A stretch of DNA of 64,000 bases from Pseudobutyrivibrio sp. UBA1225 (GTDB lineage Bacteria; Bacillota; Clostridia; Lachnospirales; Lachnospiraceae), in contig DBWZ01000091.1 in NCBI GenBank assembly GCA_002309345.1, positions 1-64,000 of the forward strand, read 5' to 3'. The notes beneath the pieces were generated by a model. It was not told the origin of the DNA, did not search any database, and worked only from the letters and a program-made list of their open reading frames with translations. Positions 56,256 to 64,000 of this stretch are shown piece after piece (within the stretch, counting starts at the first letter, position 1; each line of letters opens with the position of its first letter). The position numbers and the translations under genes were made by a program.

Positions 56256-57104
56256 TTGGATATCAAAATTTTAATTGCATGTCACAAACCTTATCAGGTT
56301 CCCGAAGATGATGCATATCTCCCCTTACAGGTGGGAGCATATGGCAAAAAGGGCATCCGTGTCAAAGAATGTCAGGGCGCCAAGCTGCCACACAAGCACC
56401 AGGAAACGGGGGCTATTTCGAGAGATGATGATGGGGATAATATTTCTCAGAAGAATCCATATTACTGCGAACTGACGGGATTATATTTCGGTTGGAAGAA
56501 TGTTAAGGCCGATGCATTGGGGTTGGTTCATTACCGCAGATATTTTTCTATGAAATCAAGGGCTTACAGAAAGCTACATGGGGCATTTAAATCAGTGCTT
56601 TCCTATGATGAGGCGGCAGCACTTCTCACAAGAGCAAATGTTGTAGTTCCTCAAAAGCGCAGATATTACATAGAGTCATTATATTCTCATTATGCCCACA
56701 CTTTAGATGCCAATCATCTTGATTTAGCAAAGGATATAATCGAAAGAGACTATCCGGAATTCATTCCATTTGTTAATCAAGTTTATAATAGAACATGGGG
56801 CTACATGTTTAACATGGCTATCATGCCAAAGAAATATTTGGACAAGTATTGTACGTGGATATTTGACATCCTTGGCAAACTAGAACAACAGATTGATGTG
56901 ACACAGTTGGATGCATTTTCAGCTAGATTATTTGGCAGAGTCAGCGAGATTCTGTTCAATGTTTGGATTGAAAAGATGCAGTCAGAAGGAATGTCAATTG
57001 TGGAATGTCCAGTGATTGACATGGAGCGAATCAATTGGCCAAAGAAAATCATTGGATTTTTACAGGCGAAATTTATGGGCAAGAAGTATTCACAGAGCAT
57101 GTAG
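56256..57104 (+). CDS. DUF4422-type glycosyltransferase
   Basis: 282 residues. The family pattern is clear: ILIACHKPYQVPEDD at the start, then LPLQVGA, NPYYCELTGLYFGWKN and LGLVHYRRYF (about 65-95). DUF4422 proteins are found in capsule loci and are regarded as glycosyltransferases. Translation starts at TTG 56256, with TAGGAGA 7 bases upstream. Confidence 0.88.
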   Translation: MDIKILIACHKPYQVPEDDAYLPLQVGAYGKKGIRVKECQGAKLPHKHQETGAISRDDDGDNISQKNPYYCELTGLYFGWKNVKADALGLVHYRRYFSMKSRAYRKLHGAFKSVLSYDEAAALLTRANVVVPQKRRYYIESLYSHYAHTLDANHLDLAKDIIERDYPEFIPFVNQVYNRTWGYMFNMAIMPKKYLDKYCTWIFDILGKLEQQIDVTQLDAFSARLFGRVSEILFNVWIEKMQSEGMSIVECPVIDMERINWPKKIIGFLQAKFMGKKYSQSM

Positions 57105-57112
57105 GTAGTGTT

Positions 57113-57997
57113 ATGAAAATTTCAGTTATTACCCCTTTTTATGAGGGGGATAAATATATGTCAGATTATGTGGCTTGCATGGAGTCTAATCAAAAGGCTC
57201 TTGCCAGTAAGGGCCATCAGCTAGAAGTTATCTTGGTGAACGATAGCCCTTGGAAGACGCTGGAGGCACCAGATAATCAAGGACAGTTTATAAAAGTTTT
57301 TACTAATGAAGAAAATAAAGGAATCCACTATAGTCGCGTGTTAGGCTTAAATCATGCTACAGGGGACTATGTAATGTTTCTTGATCAGGATGATTTGTTA
57401 AACCAGGATTCTTTATTAAAACTTGGAGATTTTTTATCAGGCAAGAGCGCAGATTTAGTTATTGGAAATGCCAATCTGCAGCAAAAGGATGGCTCGTATC
57501 TTCTTTGGTACAGAACCAAAGAGCATCTTGAACTGGCTTGGGATTTGCCAACATATCTAAAGGTTGGAATTCAAATAATTTCACCTGGACAGTGCTTGAT
57601 AAAAAGAAATGCGATTCCAGATTTTTGGAAGGAGCATCTTGTTAGAGTGAATGGGGCAGACGACTATTATCTGTGGCTACTGATGATGGCCTCAGGTGCA
57701 GAGGCCTGCACATATGCAGAGGCAGAGTACATTCACAAATATACCGGTGACAATCTTTCTGCTGACACAACAGCAACAGATGCATCAGTATATGATTTCT
57801 TAGATTTGCTTCACGACTGTGATTATTTCAAGCAGGAATACGTATATACGTTACATGAGATGATTACCTACAAGGCTCAGTTTAGAGCTGGAGGATTGAT
57901 GGGCAAGATAACAAGCTCACTTGCAAATCTAGATTTATTTGTAACCAATTTAAAATTCAAAAAGAGGACGAAAACAGGCTACGGCTTCAACAGATAA
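57113..57997 (+). CDS. Family 2 glycosyltransferase
   Basis: 294 residues. GT2 domain (about 1-210) with ISVITPFYEGDKYM, VNDSPW and LDQDDLL. ATG 57113 is 8 bases after the stop of the preceding gene and has a TAGGTAG site; the longer frame overlaps the preceding gene by 70 bases and has no ribosome site. Confidence 0.9.
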   Translation: MKISVITPFYEGDKYMSDYVACMESNQKALASKGHQLEVILVNDSPWKTLEAPDNQGQFIKVFTNEENKGIHYSRVLGLNHATGDYVMFLDQDDLLNQDSLLKLGDFLSGKSADLVIGNANLQQKDGSYLLWYRTKEHLELAWDLPTYLKVGIQIISPGQCLIKRNAIPDFWKEHLVRVNGADDYYLWLLMMASGAEACTYAEAEYIHKYTGDNLSADTTATDASVYDFLDLLHDCDYFKQEYVYTLHEMITYKAQFRAGGLMGKITSSLANLDLFVTNLKFKKRTKTGYGFNR

Positions 57998-58012
57998 TCG
58001 GGAGAATTCTTT

Positions 58013-58951
58013 ATGAAGAGTATAGTTGTTTTGCTTGCTACCTATAACGGGGGCAAGTATCTTCGTAGACAGCTTGATAGTCTATTCAAACAGACGAATC
58101 AAGATTTTAGACTTGTTGTTCATGACGATGGTTCCACAGATGACACCATTGCAATTTTAGAGGAATATCATGACAAATACCCGGACAGGGTTGAGATAAT
58201 CTTTGGCAATCCTTGCGGAGGGCCAAAGGCGAACTTCATGTATCTGCTTTCTGAAATCGAGGCAGACTATTATTTCTTGTGCGATCAAGACGATGTTTGG
58301 CTTGATAACAAAATTCAAAAGAGCGTAGATGCCTTGCGTGAATTAGAGGAAAATGAAAACAATCCAACTGCTGTTTTTACTGACATGTATGTGGTGGATT
58401 CAGAGCTAAACACTCTCTCCAAATCCTTTATTCGCTATATAGGCAGAGATCCTAAAAATATCGCATATACACAAATCTTAATAGATAATCCGGCGGCTGG
58501 TACAACCATGTGCTTTAATCGAGCCCTTAGAGATTTGGCAATTTCCTGCGACAGCATTCAGTGGGAAAATGTGCCTATGCACGACTCTTGGTTGCTTGAG
58601 TTGGCTGCTATTTTTGGGAAAGTGGGTTGCATAGATGAACCGCTCGTTTACTATCGTCAAACAGGGGCAAACACCATGGGTGCAAATAATGAAACAGTGG
58701 CTGAAAAAGTTAGTCGAAACATCCGTGAGACCAGTGAGGGATTCTTTGCCAAAAAGAAATCTTTCATCAACGAGGCTAGACTTTTTGCCCGAGAGGTTGT
58801 AAGATTGAAAGATATTCCTGAGGACAAGCTTGTAACTTTAACCAATTTTATTCATATTGGGACCAAGCCTAAGCTCTCGCGAATGAGATTTTACCGGGAA
58901 AACAATTTCACTCGAGCCCACCACAATCTGTGGATGAGACTTTGGGTTTAG
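58013..58951 (+). CDS. Family 2 glycosyltransferase, rhamnosyltransferase-like
   Basis: 312 residues. GT2 domain with VLLATYNGGKYLRRQLDSL, HDDGSTDDT, CDQDDVW and HDSWL, a set of motifs typical of rhamnosyl- and related transferases in wall polysaccharide loci. GGGAGAA ribosome site. It closes a run of four co-directional genes (from 56059). Confidence 0.92.
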   Translation: MKSIVVLLATYNGGKYLRRQLDSLFKQTNQDFRLVVHDDGSTDDTIAILEEYHDKYPDRVEIIFGNPCGGPKANFMYLLSEIEADYYFLCDQDDVWLDNKIQKSVDALRELEENENNPTAVFTDMYVVDSELNTLSKSFIRYIGRDPKNIAYTQILIDNPAAGTTMCFNRALRDLAISCDSIQWENVPMHDSWLLELAAIFGKVGCIDEPLVYYRQTGANTMGANNETVAEKVSRNIRETSEGFFAKKKSFINEARLFAREVVRLKDIPEDKLVTLTNFIHIGTKPKLSRMRFYRENNFTRAHHNLWMRLWV

Positions 58952-59061
58952 CTTTTTCTTTTGGGAAGAATTTCTAAGGTTTATCTTTAGGAAATACACA
59001 AGTATTACAATAAATATACTTTTGTAAGAAACAGAAATAGAATTTGGAGATTAATTTAATA

Positions 59062-59859
59062 ATGAAAAAGGCAGCAGTATTTTTTGACATTGATGGTACA
59101 CTTTGGAATTACGATAAGTTTATTCCTGACAGCACACGTAAGGCAATCAAGCAACTCAGAGAAAATGGCCATCTAGCCTTTATATGCAGTGGCAGATCCA
59201 GAGCCTTTATTCGGGACAAGGATTTACTTAGCCTTGGATTTGATGGAATAGTTTGTGCTTGCGGATGCCACGTAGAGATAGACGGAAAAATATTATACGA
59301 AAAGATTATAGATAAAGCTTTTGCTAAGGATACAATCGAATTAGTTCGTAAATACGGTATCAGACCAATTTTGGAAGGTCCAAGAAACATATACATGGAT
59401 GACAGTGAATTTGGTTTTGACGATATATTTGGAAATATTCTTCGTCGAGATGTTGGAAAAGATTTGCTTTCCATCGGCGAGGATTACTATGGCAATTGGG
59501 TGATTAACAAGATGTCCTGTGCTACAGATATCGAAGCAGACAAGCGAGTTGAATGTTTCAATCGTCTTTCGGACGAATACGAAATAATATCCCACAATGA
59601 TTTTGTTTGTGAGCTTGTACCTCATGGTCACAACAAGGCGACAGGTATGCTAAAGGCTTGTGAGCTAATCGGCATCGACCCAGAGAACACATACGCTTTG
59701 GGTGATAGCGAAAATGATTTAGACATGCTTGAAGCAGCTCACGTTGGCATCGCCATGGGCAACGGTACCGACCGTGCAAAAGCCGCAGCAGACTATGTCA
59801 CTACGGCCTTTGATGATGATGGAATCTATAATGCACTTAAACATTTTGGATTGATTTAG
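59062..59859 (+). CDS. HAD-superfamily sugar phosphatase (Cof type)
   Basis: 265 residues with FFDIDGTLW (Asp nucleophile near residue 8), CSGRSR, a type IIB cap domain, and GDSENDLDMLE near the end. Cof-type phosphatases act on phosphosugars or flavin nucleotides; the substrate here is open. ATG 59062 has TTTGGAG about 12 bases upstream; an upstream TTG is less likely. Confidence 0.92.
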   Translation: MKKAAVFFDIDGTLWNYDKFIPDSTRKAIKQLRENGHLAFICSGRSRAFIRDKDLLSLGFDGIVCACGCHVEIDGKILYEKIIDKAFAKDTIELVRKYGIRPILEGPRNIYMDDSEFGFDDIFGNILRRDVGKDLLSIGEDYYGNWVINKMSCATDIEADKRVECFNRLSDEYEIISHNDFVCELVPHGHNKATGMLKACELIGIDPENTYALGDSENDLDMLEAAHVGIAMGNGTDRAKAAADYVTTAFDDDGIYNALKHFGLI

Positions 59860-59933
59860 AAAAGCGAGAAATTAGTTAATCGTTATAAACACTATTTGAA
59901 TAAACGATTCTAGAAGCATCTAGGGTAAAAAGT

Positions 59934-59971
59934 AACAAATTTGGTATCTAATATCAAATTTGTTATTTTTT
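59934..59971 (+). terminator. Hairpin terminator abutting the cassette G promoter
   Basis: A 10-bp stem (AACAAATTTG and complement) with an 11-base loop and a following T-run that runs straight into the TGGAAAAAAA of the next promoter. Confidence 0.85.
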
Positions 59972-60000
59972 TGGAAAAAAACGAGGTCTTTTTATTGAAT
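59955..60000 (+). promoter_or_regulatory. Cassette promoter element, gene G
   Basis: CAAATTTG, 9 bases, TGGAAAAAAACGAGG, then TTTTTATTGAAT. 20 bases lie between GG and TTGA; TTGA is 52 bases before the ATG. The only plus-strand copy in the window. Confidence 0.7.
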
Positions 60001-60049
60001 TATATATGAGAGGGAGTAAAAAATTGTTTGTGAACAAAGGAGGTATATT

Positions 60050-60934
60050 ATGGCAAGTAAGCGCAGTATGCTAAAAAAATTAGAGAATGAGTTAAAGAAG
60101 GTTGAAATAGCTTCGAACATGGCTCGTGGAAGAAAAAATCTATATGCGGATATGATTATTCGAAAAGAAGTATATGATGAAAAATTGCCAAAACAAGTAG
60201 AAAAGATTGATACGTGTAAACAAAAGTTTTCTGAGTTACACCAGGATTTTAAAGAATTTGAGAAGACAAAGGATCAGATTTGCTCTTTAGTAAGTAAGAT
60301 AAAAAGAGGCGAAGATGGAGCTGAAAAAGAATATGAGAGGTTTATGAATGGGGAAAAACAAGCGAGTAGAGAGAAAGAATATGAAAATATAGAGCCTCTT
60401 GATTATGAGACAAACATCAATGTGTACGAACGGCTTAGAAAAAAGACTTTTATGAATACATTTATCAAAGATCGTCTAGTAGAAGCATTAGAGCACAGAT
60501 CCGAAGAGATATATAATGATGTACTGGATTTAGCCAAAGATTATAAGAAAATAATAGCTGGTGAGAAGAAAATAGCTGGTAAAACTGACATTGGGGAAAC
60601 AATTAAGAATAAACTATGGGATGAGTTGGTGGATAAAAGGGGCTTTAGTTATGAATACTTTGGAAACGCTATAAAAGCAGGGTTACCAATCAATAATGAT
60701 AAAATCAATAATTATATGAGAAGACAATTGACTGATTTGGGATTAGAAAAAAGTTATAATAAGATAGTGAACGATTTGAAGAGTTTGAATGGTAATAAAA
60801 CTATATTACATAATAACAATCCTCTTGGAGAGATAACATACTCCAACAATCGACTCAAAGAAACTATAACTAATACTAAGAAGAATTCAATTAAACAAGT
60901 GTTTAAAAAATGTTTTAAGATGAATATTCGATAG
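60050..60934 (+). CDS. AT-rich helical cassette protein G
   Basis: 294 residues, Lys/Glu/Asn-rich, no signal peptide or membrane segment. Two long coiled-coil-like helices in the first 110 residues, then a mixed helical region (about 120-250), and a basic tail VFKKCFKMNIR that resembles the FKKCM tail of cassette F. No known domain. AAAGGAGG ribosome site; it has the cassette promoter and its own terminator. It lies at the end of the polysaccharide locus, on the same strand as the gene before it. Confidence 0.75.
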   Translation: MASKRSMLKKLENELKKVEIASNMARGRKNLYADMIIRKEVYDEKLPKQVEKIDTCKQKFSELHQDFKEFEKTKDQICSLVSKIKRGEDGAEKEYERFMNGEKQASREKEYENIEPLDYETNINVYERLRKKTFMNTFIKDRLVEALEHRSEEIYNDVLDLAKDYKKIIAGEKKIAGKTDIGETIKNKLWDELVDKRGFSYEYFGNAIKAGLPINNDKINNYMRRQLTDLGLEKSYNKIVNDLKSLNGNKTILHNNNPLGEITYSNNRLKETITNTKKNSIKQVFKKCFKMNIR

Positions 60935-61018
60935 CGTTAAGTTAATACTGTAGACTGGTTTGATTAAATGATATCCAGATGCAAAAAAAATAAAGGAGAT
61001 TATATTATAAACCTATAT

Positions 61019-61057
61019 GCCCTCTTTACTAGACAGTCAGTAAGGAGGGCGTTTTTT
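61019..61057 (+). terminator. Hairpin terminator of cassette G
   Basis: A 12-bp stem with one G-T pair (GCCCTCTTTACT against AGTAAGGAGGGC), 8-base loop, then GTTTTTT. An orphan AAGGAG lies just upstream without a usable frame. Confidence 0.88.
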
Positions 61058-61130
61058 ACTTGTTGGGGAAAATTTCCCCCTAGGAAGCAAAGATAGTTTC
61101 ATGTATTGCGTTATAATCAGTTAAGCTATT

Positions 61131-61352
61131 TTAGCTAACTTCTGCATGAGGATAAGCCGCATCCTCAAAAAAGTCATCTTGGCTAGAGATAAATTCAAGA
61201 ATATCGGAAGATAGAGCAGATGGATTATTATCCATGAATTCTTCGACAATACGAAGCCTAGAAGGCTTATTTTTTACATATGTTAAAACAGCTACAACAA
61301 AGCTGTAATATGAATCAGCTATATTATTGAGTCTAATTGTGAATTCTTCCAT
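61131..61352 (-). CDS. Small hypothetical protein
   Basis: 73 residues, acidic, helical, no signal peptide. AAAGGAA ribosome site about 7 bases before the ATG. It is the last gene of the minus-strand operon. No family was recognised; the motif SRLRIVEEFMDNNP in the middle could be an interaction helix. Confidence 0.6.
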   Translation of the reverse strand: MEEFTIRLNNIADSYYSFVVAVLTYVKNKPSRLRIVEEFMDNNPSALSSDILEFISSQDDFFEDAAYPHAEVS

Positions 61353-61366
61353 TTTAAAATTCCTTT

Positions 61367-61591
61367 CTAGTGATTATCAAGAACTCGTAAGTAGATATTA
61401 TAATCATTGAATCCATGATTCTCAAACCAATATACATATGCATTACCATCTAATACTTATGATGTATGTGCAGCAATAGCTTTTTTATCATAGTGAATAT
61501 AATAAATATGATTGATTTCTGAGATAATTTTAACATATTCTTGCTTATCAAGACAAAATGGAGGATAAAGAAATGTATCTTTATTATTCAT
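61367..61591 (-). pseudogene. Small gene interrupted by an in-frame stop
   Basis: A minus-strand frame of 74 codons starts at an ATG overlapping the stop of the preceding gene by 8 bases (ATGAATAA). It reads MNNKDTFLYPPFCLDKQEYV onward, meets TAA at codon 45 (61457-61459), then continues in the same frame to TAG at 61367-61369 with a protein-like, aromatic-rich sequence (AYVYWFENHGFNDYNIYLRV). One base change would restore it. Confidence 0.65.
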
Positions 61592-62345
61592 AAGTCACAA
61601 CCTCGGTGATTTCCTCTTGAGGTTGTTTTTTGCTAATTGATTTGATAGAAACCTTTCCATCGATGTCAATTTTGGCTTTAACATCATAGCTGTATTTAAG
61701 GGAGTTTGGAAGCTCAGCCTTCTTTAAGATTGCTTCTATATCATCAGATGATTCTTCGAGTTCAAGCTCTCCGCCTTTTACCACTTCAAAAGATTGCTCC
61801 AGTGATATAGATGTAGTGTCATTCATGAAAAATGGATCTGCATAGACTTCCTTGTTGTAGCTAATATTTATGATGCAGTAGTAGTCTAAGTTGGTGACGA
61901 TGGTAGACTCTAACTCGTCATCTTCGGTTTCATCTTCATCAGATTCGTCCTCTTTAGAGTCATCATCTTCTTCAGTAGCAGTATCTTCTTCATCATAGTT
62001 TTTTACGCTACTATCGCCCGTATTATTAACCACAGAATTATCTGTTCCTGCTGGTTGGCTATCGTCCTCATCATTCTTACTAGCACTAATACTATTTTCA
62101 TCTGTAGATGAAGAAGCATTAGTGAATTCTGTTGATTTAACATCGTCAGAGGTATTTTTACTATCAAAATCGTTACCAACGTCAAACATCGCTACATTAG
62201 GTGTTTCCGCTGTATTGTTTTGTTCATTATCGCATTCGCTTGAATCCGCGGTAGACGAAGTCGCTTCTTGCGCCACAGCGACACTGTTCATATTAAAAGC
62301 CATAATGCTGGCTGCCAAAAGCCAAGGAATTAATTTCTTTTTCAT
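61584..62345 (-). CDS. Secreted acidic low-complexity protein
   Basis: 253 residues: a signal peptide (about 1-25, cleavage near VAVA-QE), an Asp/Glu/Ser/Asn-rich region (about 26-148) and a folded C-terminal domain (about 150-245) with alternating strands. The acidic region could bind calcium or act as a wall-spanning spacer. AAAGGAG ribosome site. Translationally coupled to the small gene after it. No family was recognised. Confidence 0.72.
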   Translation of the reverse strand: MKKKLIPWLLAASIMAFNMNSVAVAQEATSSTADSSECDNEQNNTAETPNVAMFDVGNDFDSKNTSDDVKSTEFTNASSSTDENSISASKNDEDDSQPAGTDNSVVNNTGDSSVKNYDEEDTATEEDDDSKEDESDEDETEDDELESTIVTNLDYYCIINISYNKEVYADPFFMNDTTSISLEQSFEVVKGGELELEESSDDIEAILKKAELPNSLKYSYDVKAKIDIDGKVSIKSISKKQPQEEITEVVTYE

Positions 62346-62420
62346 ATGTATCTCCTTTAAAGTTAGTTTAATTGAATTGGATTAGTGGTTGATTATTTAC
62401 AGAAAATCAACCGAAAATTA

Positions 62421-64000
62421 TTAGTAATCAAGCTTAATGTAATTAAGTGAATAAGGTCCCCAAACAACGCCGGCGTAGTTGCCGTTGTCGGCATAGTCCT
62501 GAACCGTAGTCTGCATGTTTATAATCACATAACAGCCTTCTAATTTTTTATCAGGCAATCCAGATAAATCGAAAACGGCAGAAAGCTCACTGGAAGTTGG
62601 TGCTCCTGTACTAAGATTTCTTGAATCCAACTCCTGACCGTATTTATTCATTATCTTCACCGTAGTCACGGATGCATTTACCGAGATTGATATTTTCTTT
62701 GGATTGTCACCAATCTTTTCACTAGAAAGTGAGCAGGTGCCAGTCCCGATACCGCTGGTGCTTCCAGATAGGTGCTCGGCAGAAAAAGTTTTTGACTGTG
62801 AAGATGTATTTTTTAAAACAGTTTCAGATTTTTGCGCACATCCAAGGTGAGAAAACTTTGCAGTGTAGACAACTCTGTCTGGATAATTGCTCACTTCAAT
62901 ATTTCTATCAAGCACATCATAGGCTTTGCCGCAATTAGGACAAATCATCCTAGCGACGCAGCAGGTGTGATCGGAATTCCAACTGTAGCCAGAAACGGTA
63001 TACTGATGTCCGTGGGTAATGCAGTGGTCAAAGTTGGCATATGTGAATTCTCCAACAATGGTGTGATATGGAATCCAGAATTGTGAGAAACCTCGCTCCA
63101 CTGCGAAGGCACCTGTAGCAGTGCCCCAGCATCCACCGCCGCTGTTGTGACCAATGTGACCTTGGAAGACGGAACCTGAAACCTCAACAATAATTGTTGA
63201 TGACCAGATGTGTGAGGCGGGAATATTAATTATCGTATTTTCGGATGCGCTTCCCTGAGCGAATACATTTCCATTTGAAGAATCATAGACCTTGTAATTC
63301 AATGATTTAGAATAGGTAAACTGCGGTGAGCCTGAGTTCACCTGAAGTTTAATGGCGTTTACACCAACAGGCTTGTTGTAGCTAACTGCCGAACTTGAAT
63401 CATGATGACCTGAACAATCCCAAGTAGATGTAGCGATACCTAGTTGTCCACATCCACCAACTGAAAATTGAGATAAAGTGATAGATTCAGTTGTGCCGGC
63501 TTTTTGAAAAGCTTCGGACAGGGCGGGATTTGCTGATGGGTTGTTGGCATAGTAGCGCATCAACCAGTCCTGCATTTGTGAGTAGGTGGTAGCGTTGCCT
63601 GATACAAGATTGCGTAAATTGGAATAGAATGGGTCGGTGTTAAAGCATATTTGATAAGCCAACCAATCATAATCATCGTCGCCAAATCCATTTCCACGGC
63701 CTCCGACCCAGCCACTGTTGTAATCGCAATCCGCATCGGATGCCCAAATAATCACCATGTCTGAATTCGTATATACGTCATTAGTGCGAAGTGTCCATTC
63801 ATAGCCATATGTGTTGGCGCCATTTACAATCAGATTTCCGACGGCAGCATCACTGCTTGCAACACAGTGATTGAAAAACTCTTGGTTAACCTGAGTTTTT
63901 GTCATTCCATATCCAGATTCTGCCATAAGGTTGTACAAATCAGGTGAGTTATTCATGGAAGCAACAGCTCCCGAACCACTTGCGATGTAGTCATCCACCA
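62421..64000 (-). CDS. Large secreted or surface protein, 5' end outside the window
   Basis: At least 525 residues; the frame is open at the right edge, so the N-terminus is missing. The sequence is rich in Gly, Ser, Asn, Tyr and Trp, with repeated Cys-containing stretches (for example VGGCGQLG, GGGCWGTA, and a CPNCGKAY zinc-ribbon-like half) and GHH/HIGH motifs, which suggests an extracytoplasmic beta-rich protein. No family was recognised. It is 75 bases upstream of the acidic secreted protein gene and probably in one operon with it. Confidence 0.68.
   Translation of the reverse strand, partial: VDDYIASGSGAVASMNNSPDLYNLMAESGYGMTKTQVNQEFFNHCVASSDAAVGNLIVNGANTYGYEWTLRTNDVYTNSDMVIIWASDADCDYNSGWVGGRGNGFGDDDYDWLAYQICFNTDPFYSNLRNLVSGNATTYSQMQDWLMRYYANNPSANPALSEAFQKAGTTESITLSQFSVGGCGQLGIATSTWDCSGHHDSSSAVSYNKPVGVNAIKLQVNSGSPQFTYSKSLNYKVYDSSNGNVFAQGSASENTIINIPASHIWSSTIIVEVSGSVFQGHIGHNSGGGCWGTATGAFAVERGFSQFWIPYHTIVGEFTYANFDHCITHGHQYTVSGYSWNSDHTCCVARMICPNCGKAYDVLDRNIEVSNYPDRVVYTAKFSHLGCAQKSETVLKNTSSQSKTFSAEHLSGSTSGIGTGTCSLSSEKIGDNPKKISISVNASVTTVKIMNKYGQELDSRNLSTGAPTSSELSAVFDLSGLPDKKLEGCYVIINMQTTVQDYADNGNYAGVVWGPYSLNYIKLDY

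Noticed and set aside
61017..61043. Eight-codon frame after the orphan AAGGAG downstream of cassette G
   Set aside because: It lies inside the terminator hairpin and is too short to support.

Overview
The window looks like the chromosome of a low-to-moderate GC Firmicute, most likely a rumen or gut Lachnospiraceae of the Butyrivibrio/Pseudobutyrivibrio type. This is inferred from the gene families, the strong AGGAGG-type ribosome sites, several TTG starts and the absence of outer-membrane genes. No rRNA, tRNA, CRISPR array, transposase or phage gene was seen.

Layout. 0-9 kb: an SGNH-like membrane protein, an ABC exporter (ATPase plus two ABC-2 permeases) and two paralogous single-pass surface proteins, one with a zinc ribbon. 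9-13 kb: an AraC regulator divergent from glycogen phosphorylase, then a small membrane protein. 13-17 kb: AT-rich helical genes of unknown function, then a 0.8-kb non-coding stretch with spaced inverted repeats and a C-rich tandem repeat. 17-20 kb: VanW-type surface protein, TPR-GGDEF cyclase, thymidine kinase. 20-60 kb: a long cell-wall/capsular polysaccharide locus with a GT-C-like membrane protein, FkbH-like protein, Wzm/Wzt-type exporter, a kinase-like/RgpF/HAD fusion, many family 2 glycosyltransferases, UDP-glucose dehydrogenase, a UDP-sugar pyrophosphorylase, a polyprenyl glycosylphosphotransferase, an LCP ligase, GlmS and HtrA. 61-64 kb, minus strand: an operon of secreted and small proteins that runs off the window.

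How the genes fit together. GlmS, the pyrophosphorylase and Ugd supply nucleotide sugars. The phosphotransferase starts lipid-linked synthesis, the glycosyltransferases extend the chain, Wzm/Wzt exports it and the LCP protein probably attaches it to peptidoglycan.

The most unusual feature is a set of AT-rich, Asn/Lys-rich, helix-forming proteins of no family I recognise (12895-13752, 14118-16269, 26743-27858, 39294-40778, a broken copy at 41084-41337, 41872-43407 and 60050-60934). They lie between ordinary genes, mostly convergent with the host gene beside them. All six intact transcription units carry the same upstream element: TGGAAAAAA, then TTGA with 19 or 20 bases between GG and TTGA, preceded by an A-run/T-run tract. 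Most have their own hairpin terminator, so they behave as self-contained cassettes. At 38-43.4 kb two cassettes flank a partial, mostly synonymously diverged second copy of an rRNA methyltransferase gene, which points to recombination between strain variants. This cassette family and its shared promoter are my main candidate for an undescribed system; its function is unknown.
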